A DNA stretch of 58,398 nucleotides. Origin: Halalkalibacter wakoensis JCM 9140 (GTDB lineage Bacteria > Bacillota > Bacilli > Bacillales > Bacillaceae_D). The notes beneath the pieces are model-generated. The model had not been told where the DNA came from. It saw nothing but the letters and a program-made list of their open reading frames with translations, and did no database searches. Shown here piece after piece: positions 50,731 through 58,336 of this stretch. The position numbers and the translations under genes are program-made. Numbering within the stretch: position 1 is the first letter of the stretch; every line of letters starts with the position of its first letter. The stretch is taken from the NCBI RefSeq assembly GCF_000513095.1, contig NZ_BAUT01000020.1, positions 1 through 58,398 on the forward strand, written 5' to 3'.

Positions 50731-53484
50731 CTATGCACCATACTTTTCTGTAAAGTCACGGATAAACGATGTGATATGTCTAATTGTTTTGTTTTTCTTC
50801 AAAAACGATCCCGATAAAGAGTCCATAATTGCATTCTTTTCAATTAAATTTGAGTATTCATAAGTTGATACTTGTTCACGTAACACGCTATCTTCAATAT
50901 CTACTTCTTTTGCAAAAGAAGTGAGTTCCTGCTCGCTCATTTCTTCTTCGTAGCGATTATAGGCATCTATTACAGATTCATTAGGTGCTATAGTTGGTGC
51001 AACTTTATCTAAGAATCCTTTGATCAACTCAACTTTTAGACGTAGCTTCGGATCAGATGCATGGTCTAATTCTTGTTTTATAAGGCGGATTTCTTTCTCA
51101 CGTTCCTTATGATCTTCAGTACTTAAATTCGCAATTAGATTCATAATATAGCCGACATTGATGCGGTCTGTATGCATCAGCTCTAACTCAAAGTCAATAT
51201 CATGCAGAATGGACTCTTTTGGAACTTCGCTACGCTTAAACTCTTCGTAAACTTTAAAGTATTTACTTTTGTAATCTTCGTATGATTGTTGTGAAATTTT
51301 AAGTTCAGTTTCATCAAACTCAAAATCAGAAAATGACTGTAAACGCTGGAGCATCTTCGTGACATTTTTGAATGCGACAATGAACTTTCGTTTATCTTCT
51401 TCACGTTCTAGTTCATCTACTTCTTCTGGAATAACTGCAATTGCTCGAAGATTTTTGAGTGCTTCGTTAAAAGCTTTTAGATATTCATCGTAGCTACTCA
51501 TAAGTACAGTATCAACATTATCTGTTCTAGAGAATAGCTTAATTGCATCATCTGTATTGTCTTTTAAATTTCGATAGCAAACAATGTTACCATACTGCTT
51601 TGTTGATTTCTCAACGCGGTTTGTACGACTGTAAGCTTGAAGTAGATCATGATACACCATGTTTTTATCTACATATAATGTGTTGAGTGGTTTACTATCG
51701 AATCCCGTGAGAAACATCTTTACAACAAGTAAAATGTCAATCTGTGCATATTTCACTTTCTTAGACACATCAGCAAAGTAACGATCCCAAGTTTCTGTCG
51801 AATAGTCAGTGTTGTACATATTGTTATAGTCCACAATCATACGGTCTAATGTTTCACGAGAATGTTCCTCTGTACCATCGCTTTCCTCATTTTGTCCATA
51901 TGAATAAATTCCAGCAATCTTTAATTTGTGGTTTTTCTTTTTGAAGATGTCATAGTACTTGATAAGCGTTGGAATTGAATCTATTGCAAAAATTGCACAA
52001 TAGCCTTTACTCTTCGAACGTCTAATATGGTTATCTAAAATGTGATCTGCAACAAGGTTAAGACGTCGATCGTCATGCCAGACCTCAGCCGTGTCAATCG
52101 CTTGTACTTTAGTATCATCATCTTCTTTGATATTTGCATTAAAAGTACGAATATACTCAACAGAGAAGCCAAGTACGTTACCATCACGAATTGCATCTTT
52201 GATGAGATAAAGATGGAGACATTTTTCAAATAGGTCAGCCGTTGTACGTCCATCTTGACTTTTGTTCTCGACAAAGCGAGGTGTTCCTGTAAAGCCAAAG
52301 TATTGAGCGTTTTGGAAATGGCGGTCGATTTCTTTTCGCATATCACCAAATTGACTGCGATGGCACTCATCAATAATAAATACAACATGATCTTGTTTGT
52401 ATGGGGCCATAACCTTTGCGTATTTTGGATTTTTAATCGCATTGTTCATCTTCTGAATTGTTGTAACAATAAAACGCTTCATTGGATCTTTAACTTGTTC
52501 GATGAGTATTTCTGTTTTGTCAGTACGGTCTACAGATCCCTTTTGAAACTTATTAAATTCAGCAATGGTTTGGGTATCTAAATCTTGTCGGTCAACAAGG
52601 AAGAATACCTTTTTAATATTTTCTTCGTCGGCTAGTATTTGTCCAGCTTTAAAAGAGGTTAATGTCTTACCAGAACCTGTCGTATGCCAAATAAAGCCGT
52701 TGTTCTTTGTTTCGGTAGCACGCTTTACAAGTGCTTCCACTGCATACACTTGGTATGGACGCATGACCATTAACGCTTTATCTGTATCATTAATGACCAT
52801 ATAACGACTAATCATTTTTGCTAAATGGCACGTTTGTAAGAATGCTCTACTGAACTCTTGTAAGTTTGTAATCAGCTTGTTCTCCTCATCTGACCAGAAG
52901 AATGTGAACCCAAATTGAATGTCGTAATCAGAGTTGGAAAAGTATTTTGTATCAACCCCATTACTTACGACAAAGATTTGGAGAAAACGATACAAACCAG
53001 AAAAAGTGTGACGACGATAGCGCTGAATTTGATTGAACGCTTCCTTGAAATCGAGTCCTCGTCTTTTTAATTCAATTTGAACGAGTGGTAAGCCGTTAAT
53101 TAGGATTGTCACGTCATAGCGGTTTGTGTAAATACCATTCATTGTTGTTTGCGTCGTGACTTGAAAGAGGTTCTTACACCAATCTTTTGTGTTTAGCAAC
53201 TCTACGTAAAGCTGCGTACCATCTTCCCGTTCAATCAGTTGCTTATCACGTAAGATCTTTGCAGAGTCGTAAATGCTCTTGCCTTCAATTAATGTAAGAA
53301 CTCTCTTAAATTCTATATCTGTTAATGGTTGCCCATTTAGTTTATGTTTATTGAATAAATTAAGCTGTTGCTTGAAATTAGATAATAATGCGTCATAGTC
53401 GGCAATCTTAACCGCTTTGTATCCTTGATTTACAAGTTGTTTAAGTAAATTTCTCTCAAGTTCTGCTTCTGGTTGATATGCCAT
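50731..53484 (-). CDS. hsdR: Type I restriction endonuclease subunit HsdR
   Basis: A 917-residue motor and nuclease subunit. The N-terminal PD-(D/E)xK nuclease has the visible line DVTILINGLPLVQIELKRRG (about 130-150) and the following QRYRRHTF. The translocase has Walker A HTTGSGKTLTSF, the DECH box (IDECHRSQ) and later helicase motifs (LLVVKMFLTGFDSKPLNTLYVDK, AYSRTNR). AAGGGGG precedes the ATG. Unlike many loci, hsdR is first and has its own terminator. Confidence 0.96.
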   Translation of the reverse strand: MAYQPEAELERNLLKQLVNQGYKAVKIADYDALLSNFKQQLNLFNKHKLNGQPLTDIEFKRVLTLIEGKSIYDSAKILRDKQLIEREDGTQLYVELLNTKDWCKNLFQVTTQTTMNGIYTNRYDVTILINGLPLVQIELKRRGLDFKEAFNQIQRYRRHTFSGLYRFLQIFVVSNGVDTKYFSNSDYDIQFGFTFFWSDEENKLITNLQEFSRAFLQTCHLAKMISRYMVINDTDKALMVMRPYQVYAVEALVKRATETKNNGFIWHTTGSGKTLTSFKAGQILADEENIKKVFFLVDRQDLDTQTIAEFNKFQKGSVDRTDKTEILIEQVKDPMKRFIVTTIQKMNNAIKNPKYAKVMAPYKQDHVVFIIDECHRSQFGDMRKEIDRHFQNAQYFGFTGTPRFVENKSQDGRTTADLFEKCLHLYLIKDAIRDGNVLGFSVEYIRTFNANIKEDDDTKVQAIDTAEVWHDDRRLNLVADHILDNHIRRSKSKGYCAIFAIDSIPTLIKYYDIFKKKNHKLKIAGIYSYGQNEESDGTEEHSRETLDRMIVDYNNMYNTDYSTETWDRYFADVSKKVKYAQIDILLVVKMFLTGFDSKPLNTLYVDKNMVYHDLLQAYSRTNRVEKSTKQYGNIVCYRNLKDNTDDAIKLFSRTDNVDTVLMSSYDEYLKAFNEALKNLRAIAVIPEEVDELEREEDKRKFIVAFKNVTKMLQRLQSFSDFEFDETELKISQQSYEDYKSKYFKVYEEFKRSEVPKESILHDIDFELELMHTDRINVGYIMNLIANLSTEDHKEREKEIRLIKQELDHASDPKLRLKVELIKGFLDKVAPTIAPNESVIDAYNRYEEEMSEQELTSFAKEVDIEDSVLREQVSTYEYSNLIEKNAIMDSLSGSFLKKNKTIRHITSFIRDFTEKYGA

Positions 53485-53674
53485 GCTGGGACCCCCTTCA
53501 ATCTATCTCCTACTATTATACTTGAAATTAAATACTGTGGTTTCATTTTCCTAATAATTTCCCAGAAATTGTGTGTGAACAGGTTTAATTAAGTTTTTAT
53601 ATTTTTCAAAACCCGCTACTAATCAATTTATGGAAATATATTATATTAATGAATAATATTAGGGGGTATTTTAC

Positions 53675-54121
53675 ATGAAATCTGCTAAAAGAGTAAATCT
53701 AGTTTCTGTTAAATTAATAAAGGAAAAGTCTATGCTGTATCAGAAAAGAAAGGTACAAAGTCCACAAGATGCCTATGATTTATTGAAGCCAATGTTAGTT
53801 GATGAAGATAGGGAAAAATTTCTAGTAGTTTGTTTATCAACGAAAAATGAGCCCGTAGCAATCAATGTATGTCATGTAGGAAGTCTAAATGCTTCAATTG
53901 TTCATCCAAGAGAAGTCATGAAAGTAGCTATTCTGGCTAATTCAGCTTCCATCATTGTAGCTCATAACCATCCATCTCAAGATCCAACTGAATCAAGAGA
54001 GGATATAGAAGTTACAAAGCGGTTAGCTGAGGCTGGTAAGTTATTAGGTATTGAGCTTCTTGACCATCTAATTGTTTGTGAAGAGAAGTTTGTGTCATTG
54101 AAAGAGAAAGGACATATCTAA
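53675..54121 (+). CDS. radC: Short RadC-family JAB-domain protein
   Basis: A 148-residue protein that is only the JAB/MPN domain of RadC; standard RadC has an extra N-terminal helix-hairpin-helix region. The metal motif is complete: HNHPSQDPTESRED, with the upstream glutamate region NEPVAINVCHVGSLNASIVHPREV. RBS AGGGGG precedes the ATG. Such short forms travel with mobile and defence islands; their function is unclear. It is divergent from hsdR. Two leftover copies of its 3' end lie downstream. Confidence 0.85.
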   Translation: MKSAKRVNLVSVKLIKEKSMLYQKRKVQSPQDAYDLLKPMLVDEDREKFLVVCLSTKNEPVAINVCHVGSLNASIVHPREVMKVAILANSASIIVAHNHPSQDPTESREDIEVTKRLAEAGKLLGIELLDHLIVCEEKFVSLKEKGHI

Positions 54122-54137
54122 AGAAAGGGAGATTACA

Positions 54138-54464
54138 ATGCAAAGTCCATTTATGTTGTTTCAGAGGTATATGAACTCAAAGTATGGTATAGAGATTAAG
54201 AAAAATGAAGTAGCTACCGAATCCATGATACTTTTTCATGAAGAGATTGATGAAGAGTTATTTTTACAAGAAGACTTAGAAAAATTACCAGATCCACTTC
54301 TGCTCTTGACGATGGAATATGTCGACAAGAAAAAGCAGGAGTGGATTTTTTGTATTGCTGCTCCAGAAGGTAATTCAGATCAATGGTTACATGGTTTGTG
54401 CATAAGAGATGGAAAATTAGTAGATAATCATATTCTTTTAGAAATAGAAAAGTATCCTTCATAA
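54138..54464 (+). CDS. Unrecognised 108-residue protein (paralogue A)
   Basis: I do not recognise this family. The protein is acidic (EEIDEELFLQEDLEKLPDPLLLL then QEWIFCIAAPEGNSDQWLHGLC) and clearly paralogous to the gene at 54566. They share LFQ-Y, a -FH(E/D)E(I/L)DE block, LPDPLLLL, EWIF and W-LHGLC/W-LYALC. No signal peptide or membrane segment. It starts 17 bases after radC with AAAGGGAG upstream, so it is probably co-transcribed. Small acidic proteins repeated in tandem beside defence genes can be antitoxin- or immunity-like, but nothing here proves that. Confidence 0.7.
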   Translation: MQSPFMLFQRYMNSKYGIEIKKNEVATESMILFHEEIDEELFLQEDLEKLPDPLLLLTMEYVDKKKQEWIFCIAAPEGNSDQWLHGLCIRDGKLVDNHILLEIEKYPS

Positions 54465-54551
54465 CAATTAGTAGAAGTAGGGAAGATTATAGGGATAGAG
54501 CTGATAGATCACATTTTTGTAGGTGATAATATTAAAAGATATAGGATATAG
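54465..54551 (+). pseudogene. radC 3' remnant 1
   Basis: Directly after the stop of paralogue A the frame reads QLVEVGKIIGIELIDHIFVG, then DNIKRYRI and a stop. This matches the radC C-terminus RLAEAGKLLGIELLDHLIVC. It has no start codon, and the rest of the gene is missing. Confidence 0.8.
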
Positions 54552-54565
54552 GGGGCGTTAGGTAA

Positions 54566-54886
54566 GTGAAGAAGGAATCAAAGTTGTTTCAATCATACCT
54601 TGAAGTAGTACTAGGCACTAATGTAGATATTGACGAGACAGGTTGGGAAGCCGTTACGTTCTACCACGACGAATTGGATGAACCCGAGCAGTTTCCAAAA
54701 GAAATATTATCTAATCTACCAGATCCACTCCTCCTTTTGATTACTAGTTATGAAGATAACAAAGGGGACGAGTGGATCTTTTATTTAGCAACTGAGAACA
54801 ATGATGCAAGTAAGTGGTTGTATGCTTTATGCCTAAAGAACGATGCTGTATTTGAAACTGATATACCAATAGAAGAGGGGGAATGA
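54566..54886 (+). CDS. Unrecognised 106-residue protein (paralogue B)
   Basis: A diverged second copy of the gene at 54138, with matching blocks FYHDELDEPEQFPKEILSNL, PDPLLLLITSYED and DEWIFYLATENNDASKWLYA. GTG start after AGGGGGCGTTAGGTAA. Its extreme acidity is conserved. It is flanked on both sides by radC 3' remnants, showing that a radC plus small-gene unit was once repeated. Confidence 0.65.
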   Translation: MKKESKLFQSYLEVVLGTNVDIDETGWEAVTFYHDELDEPEQFPKEILSNLPDPLLLLITSYEDNKGDEWIFYLATENNDASKWLYALCLKNDAVFETDIPIEEGE

Positions 54887-54955
54887 ATAGAGTTGTTATC
54901 TGTCCTCTTTAGTGAAGAAAGGTTTTGGTCATTGAAAGATATAGGCTACATTTGA
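54887..54955 (+). pseudogene. radC 3' remnant 2
   Basis: From the base after the stop of paralogue B the frame reads IELLSVLFSEERFWSLKDIG, then YI and a stop. It matches the last 23 residues of the intact RadC (IELLDHLIVCEEKFVSLKEK, GHI). DUF1643 follows after 13 bases. Confidence 0.8.
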
Positions 54956-54968
54956 AAGGAGAAAAAAG

Positions 54969-55484
54969 GTGAAAACAGTAAAATGTACGATAAAAACGGA
55001 AGTCATTTTTGATGACGATAAGAATAACAAGTATCTCATTAGAAAAGAGTGGAACAAGAATAAGAGAAAAGCACTTGTCATTATGAAAAATGCAGGTCAG
55101 GCAGATGAAATTGTACAAGATCATACAACAATGAATGTCATTAATAATCTAAATAAATTGGGATATGGTGTTGTAGATATTGTAAATCTATTTCCTACTA
55201 TTGAAGGGAAAGAGACAAAAGAGTCTGTAACTGAGAACTTGAAATGTATCCAAGAAGCTATTCTAAGGACAGATGATGTTATTATTGCGGTTGGTAAAGG
55301 AGCAGAGAAAATCAAGAAGGCTGTTGAACGCTTAAATATGATCTTAGCTATTCTGTTAGATAAGAAGGCAAACATTCTTCAAATAGAAGCGAATTTTGGT
55401 AGAAAGGGTTTCCATCCTCTATATCCTGCCCTGAAGTATAAATGGAAATTAGTACCGTATAGCAATATTGAAGATAATCAATAA
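54969..55484 (+). CDS. DUF1643 family protein
   Basis: A 171-residue protein of the DUF1643 family (RKALVIMKNAGQADEIVQDH, then TTMNVINNLNKLGYGVVDIVNLFPT). Members occur on plasmids, phages and islands and have no known function; the fold is thought to be nucleotide- or glycosylase-like. GTG start with AAGGAG upstream. It occupies the third small-gene slot in the radC-tail array. Confidence 0.82.
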   Translation: MKTVKCTIKTEVIFDDDKNNKYLIRKEWNKNKRKALVIMKNAGQADEIVQDHTTMNVINNLNKLGYGVVDIVNLFPTIEGKETKESVTENLKCIQEAILRTDDVIIAVGKGAEKIKKAVERLNMILAILLDKKANILQIEANFGRKGFHPLYPALKYKWKLVPYSNIEDNQ

Positions 55485-55739
55485 AGTTAGGTGCGAAAAG
55501 GCCAAGTTGTGTTTGATTTTATCGAAATGTTATTCAGGATTACACTCGCTATCTTGAGAGATATAGTCAAGAGTAAGAAAACTGACGACAAAACTAATAC
55601 ATTACTTACGACAAAACTCTAACAAGATAAGGATGACCAAGTGATATTAAATAACACCAAGCACTTTAGCTATTTTTGCTTTGTAAATACTCACGACTTA
55701 AATATAGTTCTGTCGGGAGTGGTGAATAACTGTCCCTAA
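55485..55739. other. Spacer after DUF1643, no firm gene
   Basis: An AT-rich stretch. One weak frame (GTG 55509 to 55622, 37 residues, MFDFIEMLFRITLAILRD at its start) could be a small amphipathic peptide, but its ribosome-binding site is poor. Nothing else is recognisable. Confidence 0.3.
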
Positions 55740-55778
55740 AGTAGTGTCAGTAGAGACAATAGCGACAATGACACTACT
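55740..55778. repeat. Hairpin unit upstream of the small peptide gene
   Basis: AGTAGTGTCA (55740-55749) and TGACACTACT (55769-55778) are perfect 10-base arms. A related hairpin (TAGCGTCAG/CTGACGTTA) lies at 57705-57747, and both have GTCAGTAG at the start of the loop. Confidence 0.6.
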
Positions 55779-55827
55779 ATTGTATTGACGCTACAGGAGG
55801 GTCATGCGTGAAGGGAGGTGAAAGGAA

Positions 55828-55932
55828 ATGTGGCAGAAAATTCTTGTAACAGTCTTAGTTGCTGTTGCTGCTGAGGTAATAAAAGAACTGAAGGATGAGA
55901 GACAAGTAATTCATATTGAAGAAGGGAAGTGA
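55828..55932 (+). CDS. 34-residue hydrophobic peptide
   Basis: MWQKILVTVLVAVAAEVIKE is followed by a charged tail (LKDERQVIHIEEGK). A strong ribosome-binding site (AAGGGAGGTGAAAGGAA) precedes the ATG. One membrane-spanning or amphipathic helix with a charged end resembles small toxins of type I systems or phage peptides, but no antisense RNA is evident. I do not recognise the family. Confidence 0.55.
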   Translation: MWQKILVTVLVAVAAEVIKELKDERQVIHIEEGK

Positions 55933-56015
55933 GTTAGTGAAGCTAATTCCCAATAGAAACAGGGTGCCTTGCCTATTGTTTAGGTTGTTTAGTTTATTTA
56001 AGATTTTTAAAAAAT

Positions 56016-56057
56016 AAAGCCATTGATGTAGAACTTTTAGCATCAATGGCTTTTTGT
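56016..56057 (+). terminator. Terminator before the recombinase gene
   Basis: AAAGCCATTGATG pairs perfectly with CATCAATGGCTTT around a 12-base loop, followed by TTTTTG. Confidence 0.85.
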
Positions 56058-56072
56058 ATTTTGGAGGGACAG

Positions 56073-56948
56073 ATGATGCTAATAAAAGAGTTTGTACATT
56101 GGCTAGAAGAGGAAGGAAAGGCAGACACGACTATCGAGTCTTACGTAGGAGACTTGCTAAGCTACCAAAAGTATATGTCTGAAAAAATGACTGATGAGAG
56201 ACAGTTACTTTCAAGGTTCGCTTTTCTAAGATATAAACAATTCCTCATTGATCAAAGCTATGCGACTGCAACAATCAACAAGAAGATTAACAGTTTAAAA
56301 GTTTACAATGATTTTTTAATGTTTCAAGGTGTAGTTAGTCAATCCTTCATATATATGAAAAGGGATCGGATTATGGTTGCTTCAGGGAGTGAGCATGTCG
56401 TTACTGCCCTGTCAGACAAAGAGGTAGAACAACTACTTTTTTACCTTGAAGACCCAAGGAAAGTGAATCCTAGAAATAAGCTAATCGTTTATTTACTTTT
56501 ATACACAGGGGTTCGAGTGAGTGAGCTTATTAACATAAAACTTAGAGATATTGAATACCTGACTAATACAATCACAGTTAGAGGAAAAGGTGGGAAGGTG
56601 AGAGAGATCAGTTTGCGACAAGATGTAGTTGAACTAATACGAGTATATGTAAAAGATATTAGAGCAACTTCTAAATTTTATGAGAGTGAATATCTACTTG
56701 TTAGTCAAAGAGCACTGAAAATGCATAGAGATGCAGTAAGAGATTGGTTAGCTAAGATATCTAAAGAGTTAGGTTTTAAGCTGCACCCGCATTTGTTTCG
56801 TCATACATTTTGTACAAGGCTGCTAAAAAAGGGGGTAGACCTAACAACTGTAAGTAAGTTGGCTGGTCACTCTACGGTTAATATGACTGCCAAGTACTAT
56901 ATTCAGACAACCAGGCAAGAGAAAAGAGATGCTGTTGAGTTATTGTAG
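56073..56948 (+). CDS. Tyrosine recombinase (XerC/D-like integrase)
   Basis: A 291-residue site-specific recombinase. It has an N-terminal SAM-like core-binding domain (LIKEFVHWLEEEGKADTTIE). The catalytic domain shows Arg in TGVRVSELINIKL, Lys in GKGGKVREI, HLFRHTFCTRLL, GHSTVNMTAKYY with the nucleophilic Tyr. The ATG at 56073 has GGAGGG upstream; the frame extends nine codons further, into the terminator stem. It probably mobilised part of this island or resolves its repeats, and differs from the host XerC/D by its context. Confidence 0.9.
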   Translation: MMLIKEFVHWLEEEGKADTTIESYVGDLLSYQKYMSEKMTDERQLLSRFAFLRYKQFLIDQSYATATINKKINSLKVYNDFLMFQGVVSQSFIYMKRDRIMVASGSEHVVTALSDKEVEQLLFYLEDPRKVNPRNKLIVYLLLYTGVRVSELINIKLRDIEYLTNTITVRGKGGKVREISLRQDVVELIRVYVKDIRATSKFYESEYLLVSQRALKMHRDAVRDWLAKISKELGFKLHPHLFRHTFCTRLLKKGVDLTTVSKLAGHSTVNMTAKYYIQTTRQEKRDAVELL

Positions 56949-56961
56949 AGAGGAGAAGTGT

Positions 56962-57327
56962 ATGGAGATTATACAGTCTTTAGCAGATATAGAGTCGTTA
57001 AGAGTAAGGGAGAAAATACCTCTTGAACTAATAACAGAGATTGAGAAAGATTTTCTAAGTATTTATGAAGCAGAAGGAAATGAAACATACTTAATGGATT
57101 TCCGCTTGTCTACTTGGCGGTCACTTCATATTTTGGAAAAAGGGGATCGCGTTGCTGCTAAGATTGGCCATTCATTAGAACTTGAATATGTGGAACTATG
57201 CAAGTTAAAGGGATTAGAGTATTACCGCTGTGCAGTGCGTAATGATCAAGAGTTCCAATTGTTTTACTCAATAGTAGGGACTCATGATCCAGAGACAGAA
57301 GAGTGGCTATTAGAGAATGGGAGTTGA
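56962..57327 (+). CDS. Unrecognised 121-residue protein
   Basis: A mostly helical, acidic protein (MEIIQSLADIESLRVREKIP then LELEYVELCKLKGLEYYRCA, ending ETEEWLLENGS). No membrane segments. ATG 56962 has AGAGGAG upstream and follows the recombinase stop by 13 bases, so it is part of the same operon. I do not recognise the family. Confidence 0.65.
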   Translation: MEIIQSLADIESLRVREKIPLELITEIEKDFLSIYEAEGNETYLMDFRLSTWRSLHILEKGDRVAAKIGHSLELEYVELCKLKGLEYYRCAVRNDQEFQLFYSIVGTHDPETEEWLLENGS

Positions 57328-57333
57328 TTTCCG

Positions 57334-57633
57334 CTGTTCGAACTAGATAAACCATTCTATATGACTAGAGCTGTTGCTGAAGAACTATCAGAAGAACATA
57401 AGAAGCTCATTGCGAGCTACATCCAGGAGAATCAAGAGATATTAACGGATTACTTACAAGTATTTGAATTCAGTATAGAGAAAAATAAACAACTACTTAG
57501 ACAAAGGCAGGAAATACCTGAAAGAGAAACGAACATTGTTTTACCACTTAGAGAGGTAAATCCAATTCTCAGAACGGTTTGGGTGATGGATCAAGGTGAT
57601 CATGTTATGATTTTGTTTCCAGAAGACTATTAG
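57334..57633 (+). CDS. DUF960 family protein
   Basis: A protein of about 99 residues with the DUF960 pattern DKPFYMTRAVAEELS, DYLQVFEFSIEKN and RQRQEIPERET. The family is found in plasmids and phages of Firmicutes; function unknown. ATG 57361 would cut off FELDKPFY, which the family usually keeps. A CTG at 57334, nine bases after TGGGAG, is the better candidate, though a rare start codon. Confidence 0.75.
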   Translation: MFELDKPFYMTRAVAEELSEEHKKLIASYIQENQEILTDYLQVFEFSIEKNKQLLRQRQEIPERETNIVLPLREVNPILRTVWVMDQGDHVMILFPEDY

Positions 57634-57637
57634 TATT

Positions 57638-57684
57638 GCTTATGAGCTAACCATTAAATGTGGTAAGCTCATTTTTTTTTTGCA
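57638..57684 (+). terminator. Terminator after the DUF960 gene
   Basis: TATGAGCTAACCA and TGGTAAGCTCAT form the stem, followed by a run of ten or more Ts. Confidence 0.88.
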
Positions 57685-58157
57685 GTACCAACTATTCCTA
57701 ATATAGCGTCAGTAGAAGAATTGATTGTATTTTACACCTGACGTTACATTGGGGGAGAAACTATTAAAATGGTAAGAGGAAGGTGAAAAATGGCAATAGG
57801 TTATAAAAAGCGTACAATTATATAGAACATTTTGTCAAAGTAGTAAAGTAGCCAATCCAGCATACACTGTCCAAACACCACTAGATAAGCATCTTCATCA
57901 AAAACGGATGTTTATGTTGAAAAATAACGACGAAAGAAACGGATTCATTACTGCAGAGTAGACAAAAACTACGCATTAAACATGCGGTAACTACCTCGAT
58001 GGTAAGATCATTAGCTATTTAGTTTGCCATACAACAGATTTCTAGAGCTTCTGTTCGTTTGTAAACCATAAATAATTTAACCTTATTTTTAGAATGGTCA
58101 ATCATAAACATAATATTTAGGGTTGTAAATTAGGAATAGAGTGAATATAATGTTATT
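57685..58157. other. Island right end, decayed sequence
   Basis: Contains a second hairpin unit (57705-57713 with 57739-57747) followed by a purine-rich ribosome-binding-like tract and ATGGCAATAGG..., which stops after 11 codons. It looks like a decayed copy of the unit at 55740-55932. The rest is AT-rich without a credible gene. Confidence 0.4.
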
Positions 58158-58177
58158 AAAGTTGCCCTTAGGAAAAA
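58158..58177. promoter_or_regulatory. MntR operator 1
   Basis: AAAGTTGCCCTTAGGAAAAA closely fits the MntR box TTTGCCTTAAGGAAAC of Bacillus. Confidence 0.7.
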
Positions 58178-58269
58178 TAAATTCATTAGTACAAGTTTAT
58201 TTTACAGATGCAAATACATAAGATAATTTATTAGAGGAGTTCCCGTAGAACCTTTTATTTTTTCGGAAA

Positions 58270-58289
58270 AAGTTGCCTTAGGGAAAGTT
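58270..58289. promoter_or_regulatory. MntR operator 2
   Basis: AAGTTGCCTTAGGGAAAGTT fits the same box and lies about 50 bases before the transporter gene, where it could block its promoter when manganese is plentiful. Confidence 0.75.
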
Positions 58290-58336
58290 TATGACCTCTA
58301 TGCAAGTCATTAAACATCTAAAGGGAGTGGAAAGAG

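Noticed and set aside
55509-55622. 37-residue frame with GTG start
   Set aside because: Weak ribosome-binding site and no recognisable pattern; kept only as a note in the spacer entry.
58059-58075. Right attachment site with confidence
   Set aside because: Only about ten bases resemble the rlmH end, which is not enough to call; mentioned as a possibility only.
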